Assembly: GCA_017607445.1 (NCBI GenBank) | Contig: JAEVHH010000005.1 | Coordinates: forward strand, 186,001-250,000 | DNA: 64,000 nucleotides | Origin: Histoplasma ohiense | Lineage: Eukaryota > Ascomycota > Eurotiomycetes > Onygenales > Ajellomycetaceae | Reading direction: 5' to 3' | In this document: piece after piece, positions 23,331-35,769 of the stretch | Layout of the letters: each line of letters starts with the position of its first letter | Numbering within the stretch: the stretch's first letter is position 1 | Program-made: the position numbers and the translations under genes | The notes under the pieces: model-generated | What the model saw: the letters and a program-made list of their open reading frames with translations, nothing else | What the model was told of the DNA's origin: nothing | Database searches by the model: none

Positions 23331-23705
23331 TTACTGGGCGCCTATTCCGACTGGGATTGGCTTATAGCCTGCAATAGTGGCTATAATCTCGTTGTATAAC
23401 CTCTCTCTTAACTGCGATCTTTGTCCAATCCCTCGAAAACCCGTCATTGATTGTTCGAGCTCGCGACATATTTGGCTGCATTGATCAACAAGGCCTTGAA
23501 GAAGTGCCAACATTGGCAGCTCAGCATTGGTCACTTATGCCAATGTGTTCAGCATATTGGTCGGATTCTCAAGTGCATCTTGAACCCCAGTTATGGTAAA
23601 GTCTGTTGTGATCCTTGAAATGATTTCATAGAGCAACTTCACTGCCCGCACAGCAGTAGTGATAACAGTCAGAGCTGAGACAGTAATACTTAGAGGATCC
23701 ACCAC
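23331..23705 (-). pseudogene. Relic of a fungal STAND-type N-terminal domain gene
   Basis: Minus-strand frame beginning VVDPLSITVSALTVITTAVR and continuing KLLYEIISRITTDFTITGVQ, a TAA at 23532-23534, then VTNAELPMLALLQGLVDQCS and MTGFRGIGQRSQLRERL. This is the usual layout of the small helical N-terminal domain of fungal STAND/NLR-like and related proteins (normally starting MDPLSI or MAEPLS). Here the start codon is GTG instead of ATG and there is one in-frame stop in an otherwise continuous frame; the TAA is one C-to-T step from a Gln codon. I regard it as inactivated. Confidence 0.6.
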
Positions 23706-24296
23706 TTCAAAACTTGCTGTTGAGATCTCAGCAATCTCTCCTGATAAAATTGGCACAGAGGAGTAAAAATTTGTCGGAACTGGATAAAGTCCGAATATTG
23801 ACCCAAATACTGAATATCGATAGATAAGTTGAATTGCTTATTCTAACTCCAATAATTACATGATAACCAGGCAGTATTTATAAGAAAGAGAATGCTTGAA
23901 CATATGATGGGGGCAGTGCTTGTATTCAGCAGGGCAGTGCTCAGGTTTCAGTTAGTGAGATGTTACAAGATTCTTGATATACGAGATATCATCTCCGACA
24001 AAATTTCTCGCTGAAGTGAGGTGAGCAACAAGCTCAAATCCCTCCAGGCACAGATGACTGGCCCATGTTCTTTTAGCGCGGGGCTCTCAAGTCATGAGTG
24101 AGCGGACCAACTTCCCTACCTCGAGCAAGGCGTGCATTTCATTTGCGGGGGAATTTGCAGGATTGGTTTTGTGAGAGACACTGTGCTGGAGACACAATGG
24201 GATAATTCATTTGATTTCCCGCCCTTGCCCAACCCGCAACTTTCACTTGGGCCTTACCCTCCTTGGCCTGATTTCGAGAAACCTATACCGGTTCCA
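23706..24296. other. Region between two divergent STAND-like relics
   Basis: 591 bp upstream of both relics. No independent gene; the open frame entering 24132-24297 only gains protein-like character at the ATG at 24298. Confidence 0.45.
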
Positions 24297-24297
24297 A

Positions 24298-25615
24298 TGG
24301 CAGAACCCATCTCGATTGCTTCCGGTATCATCACCCTAGCGGGGTTTGCTTTTAACTCAAGCAAGTCACTGTACCAGGCGATCGAGAGCTTTCGCAGCAC
24401 TAAAAGGGCAGTTCGGGAGCTGAAGGAGGAACTGGAGGCTCTTGATAGGGTTTACAGTCCCTTCAAGAAGCAGTCGTGACTTATGGGGATGAACTCGCTG
24501 GGCTCAGTCTCCCACTGCTTCGCTGCGGCAAACCCTACAAGGAATTTGAAGATGTGATCAACAAATGCGTGACGCATTCGGCGGGTTCAAAGACCAGCTT
24601 CCGAGATTGGGCAAAGTTGACATACATGGGAGAAGACATCGAGAGATTTAGGTGGATGCTGGCAAGATACAAATCTACGATTAATATTGCAATCGCGGAT
24701 GCGACTTTGCATGTCTTTCTCGGACCTTTCCCTCTCCTCACCCCCCCTCTTCAATCAGGCTGACGATATGGCTTGTAGTCGCAGATCAAATGTTACTGCC
24801 GCCGTCCTTATTGAGTATAAAGATATGATAGCAAACACGACCTCTGATCTCGAGGATCATCTGCAGGACATTGAAAACAAGCTTGACTCATTTATTCCCA
24901 AGGGAGCCAAGATGGAGCATGAAGAGAGTGTGCAGTGGAGCCGAATCCAGGAGGAAAGGAATAGTACTCAACAGTGTCTCCAAATCTGCACAGACGCCCT
25001 TGAGCACATAGACAAACTCAAGCCCAGAATTTTGACTGAAAATCCCACGGCTCTCATTCCACCCCTGGGGATTGATACAATTGGCAATTTCAATACTGGT
25101 TCGTCCAAATACGTCATCAACTGCATCCTTCAGGAGTACAAGCAGAAACTTTTGACCGCATCTTCAGATCTCGAGAAACACGCTGAAAGACTGAAAGCCA
25201 GACTGGAAGCGATGTCGTAGATAGTCAAGGTGGAGGAAACAGCGGAGTGGGAGCAAATTCAGGAAGAAAGAAATGGCCTCAGACAGTGTCTGGCCATTTG
25301 CGCAGAGGCAGCTGAGCAGACGAAAAAGGTGCACTAGATGTTCTCTCGGCCGATGATGCTCATCAAGTCATTGTCTCAACGGTGGGAGAGCTCATCTCGG
25401 CGAAGCGTATCACAACCGGATCTAGGTCAGCACAGTGGCTGGGGCAAATGTCGGATGAAACTCTTCAACAACTCTCCCGGGATCACATCCGTGGCTCTGA
25501 AGGCCCTGTGAGCGCTGAGAGGGGGCTGGACATTAAGTTTGATCAGTATGGCCGGGCCCATCAGCTGCGAGGAAAACCTTCTACGGTTCCCCTGCTCAGC
25601 CTCTATGAATTTTAG
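24298..25615 (+). pseudogene. Broken gene with fungal STAND-type N-terminal domain
   Basis: Starts MAEPISIASGIITLAGFAFN with RAVRELKEELEALDRV, the standard N-terminal helical domain of these proteins. After DRV the frame slips: the next frame continues LQSLQEAVVTYGDELAGLSL and KEFEDVINKCVTHSAGSKTS. A possible 46-nt intron (24710-24755) then leads to RRSNVTAAVLIEYKDMIANT and DLEDHLQDIENKLDSFIPKG. A TAG at about 25218 breaks AMS / VEETAEWEQIQEERN, and a further one-base slip near 25335 precedes VLSADDAHQVIVSTVGELIS. At least two frameshifts and a stop mean no full protein is made. The repeated QEERN..QCL..C blocks indicate an internally duplicated helical region. Confidence 0.7.
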
Positions 25616-26264
25616 GGCGTTCAGATGGATTGTTAAGAAATGCAAGATCCGATTCATTTAATTGGTGTATGTCGATGTGTAGAGATTATAAACATAGGAT
25701 AGATGTGTTCTGGCATTGTGGAAGCTCGGCATCGTACCACTATACCGATCGTCCCTCGAACTTATTCTGAATCGATGTACTTCCGGGCCTTCCCCGGCTC
25801 TCCCCTAGTACCAAGTCCTTCTCGAGTTCAACTTGGGCTGCGGATGTTACCGAACTAGTATCTATGACCCGTTGATATGTTTATTGGAGTTCGATATGAC
25901 GTCATCCCTTAAAGTAATGTCATTGTTGACGCACTGGCAGGGTTCCGACCCAACAATACGTGATAGCGGTTATTCGGAGAACTTAACTACTCCTTCTATG
26001 ATATGGTATCTCCTCAGCCGTGGTGCGACTCGGTATTTCTAGATCTGTGCTCGAATTCAAGCAGGAGTTTTCAAGTCTCCACGCTCCACAAAAGTGGGCA
26101 TTTACTTGTATTTCTCCTTTTCGAGATGCTGGCTTAGATTGCCAGAAGCCTCCCCAAGCCAGCGGCCACATCAATCAAAAGACATAAAAATATCTCTATT
26201 CCGATGCTGCCAGAACCACCAAATGTATTAGATATATTACTAGATGCCAGGTTTCTGAAAATTA

Positions 26265-26296
<32 letters not shown>

Positions 26297-27274
26297 AAAA
26301 AAGAAAAAAAAGAAAAAAGATTGAAGAGGATGGATGTATTGAGTATAGGTTGCATTGGAGATCTTTAACCTTGAAGAGAAGTTCAAGTACTAAATTATTC
26401 AAGGTGTTCGCGTGATAAAATACAATAAAAGGAGGATTAATTAGTCCTGCGCGGTGAGAATCAAAGATGGGTCAAAATCAAAAAAGGAGCAGAGAGCAGA
26501 GAGCAGAGAGCAGCGGGACGAAGGAAGATTGAAGAAGAAGAGTAACAAAGAAGACAAGAAACAAGTGACGACGGCTACTGAGAAAAATGCCAATTTATAT
26601 ATTTCCTCTCCTCAAGAGAGGAAAACAAAGCAGGTGGACAGGTAGACCGTGCCAGAGCTAAGCTATTTGGCAGGAGAAGGAATATCGGAACTTCGACTTC
26701 AATAGATGAGAGCCAAAATTTCGAGATCTGCGGTCTTGCATTCTCCGATTATCTTCTCTCATTTATTCCTCATCTTTTCAATGGTTTGGAGCGGAGAAGG
26801 GTGTTCAATCATGGATGGGGAAATTAAACAAGGGATCTTGTAAGGCTGAAGGGACCAGGCCAGATGTAGTAGTAGTAGTTAATGTGATCTATGAATCAAG
26901 ACTAGGGAAAAGCTGGAAGGGCAATGAAGGGGCCATCATCATATCATGATCATGGTGAAAAAAGAAAGAAAAATTCAACGAAAATTAACACCAAAGATAG
27001 ATAATCCATCTTTCCCATTCGCTTTGAAATTGAATTGATCAGAAATATTTCGGAATAAAAGTTAGAATGAAAACACGGGGGGAAAATAAGATAAGGAGGA
27101 TGAATATGGGGAAAGGAAAGTAAAACTAGTTGTTACAAACCCGGTGAAGCGGAAATAACGGCAAAGAAATTGAAAAAAGTTCACTAATTATTTGATTGGA
27201 AGAAGTGGTAGAAAAGACAGAGTATAAGATAGGGTTGAAAAAAAAAGAGAAAAAGAAAAAAAACCAGTAGATAT
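25616..27274. other. Intergenic region with A/GA-rich low complexity
   Basis: 1.66 kb without a supportable gene. It contains a TGACGTCA palindrome at 25897-25904, an A/GA-rich tract at 26263-26320, and purine-rich sequence with AGAGCAGAGAGC repeats at 26485-26515, running to the 3' end of the AAA ATPase gene. Confidence 0.5.
26263..26320. repeat. A/GA-rich low-complexity tract
   Basis: 19 consecutive A followed by GAAAA/GAAAAAAAA units, directly readable. Confidence 0.95.
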
Positions 27275-30200
27275 TTATGTATAGCTTCGCATGGCATCTA
27301 TGTAACCAGTTCCGCCTTTAAGATCCTGGTCGAACGTCTCAGCTACATCGAGGACGCGGGCGATATGTTCCATGGAGAGTGGGGTCTTCTCGTTCAAGGC
27401 AAGAGCCTGAGCAGTGCGAACGGAATTTTTGATCTGTTTCCAACGAGGCGGTAGAGTTAGATACGTACAGATACCTTAATAAATTAAAAAACAAATAAAT
27501 ATTGATATAAAATCTTACCTGTCGACCGTTCAAGTTACGTCTGGATAGAGAGTCGTAGTCCGCCTCCGTGAAGGGGACTACCTCAACGCCCTCCTTAACT
27601 CTAACTTTGTCGAGGAACATCTTCCATACAGTCCGCTTGGCCTTTTGTGTCAGGTCGCCATATCGGAGCGCAACGTGAATCCGTGACTGGAACGCATCAT
27701 CAAATGTCTCGACGCGATTGGTCGTCAGGAACAAGATCCCTTGAAAGTATTCGAGGAGGCGGAGAAAGATGCTGACCAGCGCGTTGCGGTGGATATCGTG
27801 GATGGTGCGCTTCTCGAGGAATACATCGGCCTCATCAAGGAGTAGAACGGCGCCCCATGAGTGTGCGATGTCCAGAATTTTATTTAGCTCCCCTTCCAGG
27901 GTTCGCGAATCCGTGCCCAGTTCGCCAGCGCTAACCATGTAAAGTGGGCGCTTGAGAAGTTCTGCAATGCCTTCTGCCGTGAGAGTTTTACCCGTTCCCG
28001 GTGGGCCGTGGAGGACTGCTACGAGACCCTTGCCTTTACCCTGGATCACGTCATCAATGTTTTCAGCGGCGTGGAAGGTGTGGGATTCTACGAGTGCTTT
28101 GACGATCGACTTCTGATTATCGGGAAGGACCAGGGAGTCGAAGGCACCGGAATTCCACTCGATCTCATTCATACCGGAGACGGTGAACTCCAACCACAAT
28201 TTCTCGCTAAAAGCAAACCCAAGAACAACAGGGCTGGCGATCAGCAACTCCTCGTCGGAAAATTCAAATTTCTCCCCCGCTTGGTCCTTTCCGGCAATCT
28301 TATCGAGGTCTTCGTTAACGATTTCCTCACCGTCCTCATCACATTCAACCTGGACGATATGTGGGGAACCGTCTTTATCTTTAACCAATTTCAGTCTCAT
28401 TTTGGGACTGTTGTCTTTCGATCCGTGCTCTGACTCGGATCCGGACCCGGTACAACAGCAACAATCATCAGATCCGCTTTCATACTCAGATTCGTCGACC
28501 AAGTCCGGATCTTTTGGCTTCACAGTGCTGATGGGATAGTTTGGATTGATTCGGCGATGGATGGCAGGATCAACCATGACACGCCCATTGATATTGACCT
28601 TGATAATCGATCGCTTCTTCTTGTAGAAAGCCATGCCCTTGTGAAAACGGTAGTTCACACCCTGGAGGGCTACGAACTTTTTACCGCGTTCCACAAGCTT
28701 CGCTTTCAAGCCTTCTGGGTCTCGATGGTACTTCAGTGGATAACAAGCAAGGCTAGAAATCTTGCGGGATCCCTTGAATGATTCAACTTCAACCGACATA
28801 GTACCCATCCCGAACGATTTGCCGTCGTACTCGAGATATCGTCCCTCAATTTCATACCACTGTCCCTTCATGAAAGAGCTCTCCTTGCTGGCATATTCGA
28901 TTTTGAAAGCACGAGGTTCGTCGGGGTTGGAATAAGTTGGAGTATATGCATTGGTGTTCGGCTTGAAAATGGCCCATAAAAGATCAAAGGTAATCATGTT
29001 CGACTCTAGGAGGGGATACAAGGTTTTCTTCGTTTCAGCGTAGTCGTTGTCGAGATATTTCACTAGCACCTTCAAGTGAGCAGATTTAGTCGCAGCTAGT
29101 CGCTTGGCTTTCTTCTTCTTCTCCGATTTCGCAAGGGCCTTCAATTCCTTGACGTACTCCCGAGACTCTTCCAGGTACAAAAACAGCATGTTTGGATCAA
29201 CGACAGGAGTCTCCTGCACTAACGAAACGCCCTTTACGCCGTCCATGACGTGCGCGAGAGCGTCACGGAGGGGTTTGCTCTTGATGTCTACCACTGTGTC
29301 GGTGTATTTATTCTCCCAGTCGAATTTTCGACGCACAGTAAAAATATACTGGTCCCATTCGTTCGCGTCAGGATCATCGACAGTTTCTGTGAGCTTATAA
29401 TTATGTATGGTGTCATCCCAAACTACATTGGATATAACACAGTTATCAGCACGTAGCCGCCAAGCATTCGTTGGGGGTTGTAGGGAAGATAGGGTCCTTA
29501 CGTTCATCCACACGCTTGAAGGCAACTTTCGATGCACGCTTTCGTTTTTTGGACTTGCTCTTCAGCTGAGTACGTTGTGAACCTGTGTAAGAATTAGCAA
29601 CCAGCAACCCGAGGGGGGGGTTGGTTTCTGCTCTGAGCGGTAGAGTCTTGTTGACAACACTTACTTTGCTTCAGGCGGAGAGCCGCTAGCTTCTGCTGGG
29701 TAGCTCGAAGCTGCTCTTCCAAAGATTCAACATCACTTTCTTCCTCAGATTCATCTTCCTGGGTCTTTCGGGATTTCTTAGGCTTCTTTTTGGTTTTGGC
29801 CTTTTTCTGTTTCTTAGTATGTTTGTCATCGGGTTCCGACTCCTCTTCAGTGCTTTCCGACTCGTCATCGTCAGAGGGAGCTTGTTTCCGAGACTTCGCC
29901 TTCTTCTTCTCCTTCTCTTTGGCACGCTTCTTCTTCTTATGAGAATCCGAGTCGGACGACTCTGAGTCTGAATCTGAAGAGTCCGAAGACGAGGAACTGG
30001 AGCTTGACGAGGAAGAATCGTCACTATCACTGCTTGAGGAATCCTTGGCTTTCTTTGATTTCTTCTTGTCTTTTTGTTTCTTCTGAGCATTGGCTTTCAC
30101 GCTGGTATGCTTTTTGCAGGAAGTTTTCTTCGGAGCCGAGTCTGGAGGCGCCGAAGACAGTTTCAACTCAGCCTTTGCGTTTGTCTCTGGAGAGCCATCC

Positions 30201-30466
30201 ACATCTTGCTTCGTCTGCGCAGCATCAGTTTTGCCAGACGACGAAGCTACCTGGTCAGACATTGTGTGCAAAAGTATCTCGTCCTGGATATTCTCTGTCT
30301 GTCGCGGGGAGCCTGAGGGAGAAGGGGAGGAGGGAGTGAAAACGGGGGTTGTGCTGGGGTCACGGGAATCCGAGTCAGAGTTAGATTGCTGTGTTGTACG
30401 AGTAGTCGGGGAGGATAATAGGTCGGGGTTCTTTCTGGATGACTCTTCTGTTGGAGGAACCGGCAT
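27275..30466 (-). CDS. AAA ATPase with long Ser/Lys-rich N-terminus
   Basis: Exons on the minus strand 30466-29665, 29582-29502, 29422-27519 and 27433-27275 give 981 residues. Residues 1-270 are disordered: serine/aspartate runs alternate with KKKKRAKEKEKKKAKSRK-type basic blocks, ending in a short coiled coil (VESLEEQLRATQQKLAAL). The middle has WDDTIHNYKLTETVDDPDAN and KGQWYEIEGRYLEYDGKSFG, as in fungal AAA proteins carrying a DUF7025-type domain, plus a CCCC cluster. The AAA module has Walker A HGPPGTGKTLTAEG, Walker B AVLLLDEADVFLE, sensor FLTTNRVETFDDAFQSRI, and ends GGTGYIDAMRSYT. The C-terminal two exons must be spliced: the unspliced frame runs into nonsense after GRQ. The family's exact role is not established; the basic N-terminus could suit a nuclear location. 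Confidence 0.88.
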
Positions 30467-31835
30467 CTATAGAGCAAGAGCTAAAGGACTATCTGTCAGA
30501 TGTCAGAGGCAAGAAAGACAAACGGATCGCGGGAACTATGATAAAGTAAAATCCCGAAAAAAAAAAAAGGTCTCTAGGGTAGTTAGTTAAACAACCAACG
30601 GAGAGGGAACTGGATCTGGGAATCATATTATAGAAAATTGTTGGCGAAGGATCTAACCTGAAAAGACTTGCGGAGAGCGGTGAGGGCAAAAGGGTTAATG
30701 AGATAAATAAAATGGTGAATGGATGGATACAACAACGGCCGTAGATTTCAGGATGACCAAGGAGTACAAAATTGGATCTGAATGAGACAGACAGGCTTCA
30801 TCCTCTTGAAGGGGACCACGCACCGATTTTTTATATTTCCTTCAAAGACTGAGGCAGCAGCCACGACATCAGCCACCAACAAGGCACAAGGAACCTCCGT
30901 CGATGGAACGAGCGATGAATTGTCAAGCGGAATCGGAGACACCAAGATAGCCAGCCCAGAGCCGATGGTTGCCTGGTAAGAAGCGATTCGGGAGCCGGGG
31001 TGGACGCAGGAGGAATGTCGGGGAGAGCTGGCACTGGCAGGCAGTATCTCGTCCGGGGGTTTCCTGGGCAAGTTGAGGGTGGATGTGAGGAGCAGAGATG
31101 ACTGGACAGGGCGAATCCCGCATGCAGCTGGGCTGGTCGCTTGCCAGGTTGCCAGGATCTGGAATCCAGCTCGTTTGAGTCGTGGTGCCGCCAGCAACGC
31201 AGCGAGTGGCGCTCGGTCGTTGCTGAGTGGACAAACGCCAGCGAGTTCCACACGTTTTAAAGTCTTAGCGGCCGGGAGAATTGGAATCAGGCGTGAGGCC
31301 TAGCCAATGACACACATTTGGGGGAACGGAGGAGGCTGCAGTCGATTCAGAGATGGCATTTGGATGGGCTCACGCCTCTCGCTTTGGGGAGAACCAACTC
31401 TCCAGCTCTGCCTGGGGAGCCCGAAACCTGCTTGATGGTGTTTCTTGGAGGCGATCCGAAGGTTGCGATGTTCCCGTTTGGTATGGAGCTGCAGGCACAG
31501 GCAGGTACTAGCGTGTCACATGGAGGTACACTTGTGCGCTGGACACGCTTGGCGAGTACAAAGGGGTGACATGGAGTTACTTCATGCTTCTTCCGCCAGC
31601 ACCTGGGGAAAAAGTTTCCTTTCCTTCTTCTGCTTCCATTCAGAATTCGTAATTCTCACAGTCTGCTAGATCCTGATCAAGTTCAAGTTCCCGCTAACTG
31701 AAGCTGTTCTCGGGCTGGTCCAATGCGGAATGGCGGCTGTCTTCATCGTTCAACGTTCAAAAGGACAATTCCACCTCTCTCACACCGGTATTCCCATATC
31801 TTCGCGGTATGCCCTTGTCACATTCCCCCAACAAT
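30467..31835. other. Upstream region of the AAA ATPase and left flank of the transposon
   Basis: 1.37 kb. The part at 30780-31560 is relatively GC-rich and open on both strands in several frames, but none has family features and the frames contradict each other. From about 31570 the sequence approaches the element boundary. No gene called. Confidence 0.45.
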
Positions 31836-31920
31836 CCATACCGGAAGAACGTAGGGTCAATTTACGGTGATTCCACGGTGGTTCCACCGTTCCACGCCGG
31901 TCACGTGTCGCCGATTGTAA
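31836..31920 (+). repeat. Left terminal inverted repeat
   Basis: 85 bp pairing with the reverse complement of 39296-39381. The outer 30 bp match at 25 positions; the inner part is weaker, with one or more gaps. Contains an inner palindrome ACGGTGG..CCACCGT at 31875-31890. Confidence 0.85.
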
Positions 31921-32169
31921 CACATGTTCCACCATTGATTTCAGCGACACATTGCTGAAAATTAAATGTCAAGATGGCGTTGAACCGGCACAGAACTTCT
32001 TGACACCATTGGGACACAGCTCAGTCATCATGTAATCAGATGCCATCATCAAGATACTATTGAGATACTGCAAATCATGATATACTGTCCTGTCAGTGAA
32101 TCAATGCATACTATTCAGCTAACTACTCCATACAAATCAAACTATTCATCAACTAATGTAGCTTACTAT

Positions 32170-35100
32170 CTAAAGAAACAAGACATCCCAAGTGCAATGT
32201 AAATATCTTGTTGCCCATGGTTCATACACCAAACAACTGTCATTTTCATCACTATTCAGTATCAGAATGTCATGCAATGCTGTCTTTTGAACTGCTGGAA
32301 GCCTGACAATAGTGTAACTGTCAGAATTCTCTTGTAAAATCAGCAGATTCAGCAGACAATTCTGCCTGATATGATGTAGAGAAGTAAGTGTAAAGAAAAT
32401 CTGCTTGACCCCCCTCATTTCATGAACAAAGATGATTGTAATCCAGCCAAGATCAGCCCCCCAATATTGAAGAATATCCCCCTTCATGAGGGAGATTCAG
32501 TGAACACACTCTCTGGTTTATATGTTAACAAGTCAATAACTGATTGATTGATTAGTTGAAGAGACATACCAAACTGAGAATGTCAACTTATTATAGAAAA
32601 GAATCAGATGATGATCTAGTTCCAAAACTGAGAGCTTATTTCAATCAGTGTTATAGAATTCTCACAGCTTATTGAGAAATGAATGAAGCAATTCAAACTT
32701 GAAGAGATTTGTAAATTGTATGTCAACTTTCTCTGACATTTTGCTTGATGATAGACAATCAAAAATCTTCAGAGCAATATGATCTTTTGTTGACATCAAC
32801 TTGACAGAGTAGTTCAGCAAATCATCATCCTCATCTCCAGCTTCTTCATTCATTCTCAGCAAATTATTGAAAAGTGCTGAGCAATGTGCATGCAAATTCT
32901 AAATCTTCTGTGCCAGACACACATCAGAGCTGTCAAAGGAATCTTTCAATACTAGTTGCAAGATTCACTGAAAACTCTTCTGCAAGAGCAGTGTCTTTTC
33001 CACATTTCAATGATTTGTTTGCTGCACTAGATTCTTGTAGTCTCAATGCTTGTCCTCTTCTGCCAGAACATTGCAATTGTTAGATACAGCATATTCTTTA
33101 ATCAGCTCAACATAGTGCAAGCCAATATGCATATTCAGCCGACTCTTCATATACCATATAAGCTTCACTTTTTTTGTATAATCACCACTGCCAGTACATG
33201 TAGCAACTGTGCCCACTGTTGAAGCAGGGGATGGCTGACAGCTAACAACTGAATCAGCTTGAAATGATTCAAATGTCACCACTGCTCTCACCACAGCTTC
33301 AATAAGAAATTGTAGCTGTTGATGGGCTGCAAGTATGATTTGATAAGCCACTTCAGAATCATTTTCTCTCAGAGATTGAGACACCAATAGACTATTACTC
33401 CTTGCAATAGCTGCATATACCTGAATAATAAGATCAATAGATGATTGATTTGATGCTGAAAATGCTGCAGAAATGATCTGCTTGATTGCTGAACTGAGTC
33501 ATTTCTCTCTGAGTCCACACTGCAAGATAAGAGATATAATGATTGAAGCTCAAGCATGTTCTTGAAGCTGATACTTCTTGAGATGAGTGATCAGCAACTG
33601 CAGACAATTCCAACTACAAGAAAAAGAGAATGTCTGCAACATTTGGAAGTATTCTAGCTGACCATGCAGCAACAAGATAGTACTGATCAGCAATGAATGC
33701 AAAATCTCAGATATATCAGCAAACTCACTATGACATGAATCAGATGGGAAAAAAGAGATCAAATTCAAACTTGAATATATCTGAAAAAGGGATACAGCCT
33801 GTGATGCTATTTCTTGCTCTTGACACATTTGATCTCTGCATGTGGGATTCGGCAGGTCATTCAGTTTAGCCCAAAGATGTTGCATATGATAGTGAAATCA
33901 GCCATTATTGCATAGATTATAGTCCAGGTTTGATCAATTCTTGTCATCAATAAAGCAGCTGCAGCATGATCTTCTTGTTGTTGATCCTTTGATCTCTGCA
34001 TTGCTATTTTGCTGTGGCATATCTCTGAGAAATGCAAGGCAAGATGCAACAACTCTCATCTTTTCTTCACTGATATCCATCATAACCCCCTCACAATCCA
34101 ATGTAGATAAGTCATACAACAACACAGTGACAGTGTTGAGAAAATTGATGTCATGAGAATCAAAGATTAGGATAAAAATATTGTTTCTCTTTGAGCACTC
34201 AACAGCACTCAGTGCAGGAATCATATAAAAATCCATCAAGCTTCAGTACATGTTCCGATATAAATCAAATCCATCAATAAATAGTTGATATGACAGGGAA
34301 ATAACTTTTATATCAGAGCAAAATATGCTTTTCAAAATGTCTCATCCATGTGCAGCAATTTCCAACTCAGTCTGAATCAGCAAAGACTTGCAATATGACC
34401 ATATCTCAACAGCTTCAGTCTTGATTCTCATAACTCAGCAAAGAAAATACTGATCTTTACCCTCATATTCCACTGATAGATTGAAATCTGATTCAAACAT
34501 TGTATCCACATGAACATCAAGTTGGTCCAGAACCTGGGTAATTGAGATATATTTCATCTCATCTTCCATTGTGATTAATTCAAATGGGACAAATGGTGGA
34601 TTCAAGGATGGTAATCTTTGTGCTATCTGAGAAGTATGGTGAATGACTCCTTGAACTTCCAGAACTATCATATGAGGCCCCATCCCCATGTCTGAATGTC
34701 AGTGATCACATCCGACAAAACACACTCTTTCAATATGAGATATATCATTCAACCCCAATTTGCAGTAGCATTCAAGATTTCCACACTGATACTGAATAAA
34801 ATCAGAAGAAAAAAGAGGTTTATTTGTTGATGGATATCACACAAAGTCACTGGAACAATATTTGACAGAGCTCTCCCAACTGTGAGATTGCCATAACTCA
34901 GTGAGATTGTTGACAAGTTCTGCCATTTCTATATACATCTGTCACCGGAAATTTGAGGATTTGAGAAGAGCAGATATTAATGAAATTGGATTTTGAAAGT
35001 AGAGTGATCTCATGGAGGATACAGCAAGATTTTTCTGAGCAGAACTCAGAGTTGACATTTGCATTGATGACACTATTGAAATTGATGTTTCCTTGACTGA

Positions 35101-35769
35101 CAAAATCAGAAATTGTGCTCTGCATTGCTTTTTCAGAGTTGATAGACCTTCGGGGAGCAGACTTATCAGTGATGTATCCTTCAATAAATGCAGGATTTGC
35201 AGCAGTGATTGGTAGTTTTTTCAGGAAATATCCAACTCTTCAGCTCAGAGTCCCATTGTCAGAACAAATGAATTCATATCGAAGTTACTGCATTTGTGAG
35301 CTATATCAATTGCTGGATCAGAATCAACAAATTCATTGATAGAATAGGGGACAGTAGCAGCAATATCTTTGATAGCAGTATCTTCTATAGCAATATCTTC
35401 AGCAACTGACTTGTCAGAATCTTCTTGATCATCATTTTCTGAGATATTTTCCAGGATATTCTCCTCAGCGCCTGCTTTCAAAAGCCACTCTATATGCTCA
35501 ACATTATCAGTGGCATCCTCATTATATGGCTCTGTCTTTAGACAATGTTAGTTTTTATAATAATAAGACATTAAAAGTGATAAACATACTGGGAATAGCA
35601 ATGCTTCTTCATCAGGAACATTATTATCAGAGCCACTGTCAGCAAAATCCTCTGCTGTTTCTTCAAAAAGAGGGCTCTGAGGTTGGAATTTCAATTGATC
35701 ATCCCCAGAATCTTGCCTAGAGGCAGATAGCAGGTATTGTTTCAGATTTCAATTAAACAGACATGACAT
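32170..35769 (-). pseudogene. Transposase of the TIR element, inactivated by TGA codons
   Basis: Exon 1 from ATG at 35769 reads SASRQDSGDDQLKFQPQSP and ends LLFP. A 50-60 nt intron with CTAAC branch site follows, then an acidic segment (DATDNVEHIEWLLKAGAEEN). From about 35481 to 32170 one reading frame is kept: IERVCFVGCDH, MGPHMIVLEVQGVIHH, IPALSAVECSKRNNIFILIF, VVASCLAFLRDMPQQNSNAE followed by a Cys pair, QHLWAKLNDLPNP, VAYQIILAAHQQLQFLIEA, and the end WATRYLHCTWDVLFL. I count about 22 in-frame stops, of which about 20 are TGA, and no clear frameshift. The L(G)DMPQQ block followed by a CxxC region is what I recall from large fungal transposases; the usual G is R here. Confidence 0.72.

Noticed and set aside
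30748..31303. Overlapping 100-167 codon frames upstream of the AAA ATPase
   Set aside because: Several mutually exclusive frames on both strands in GC-rich DNA, none with ATG plus recognisable domain.
32170..35769. TGA read as a sense codon (recoding) in the transposase
   Set aside because: All neighbouring nuclear genes end with normal stops including TGA, and CpG depletion of the same region explains CGA to TGA more simply.
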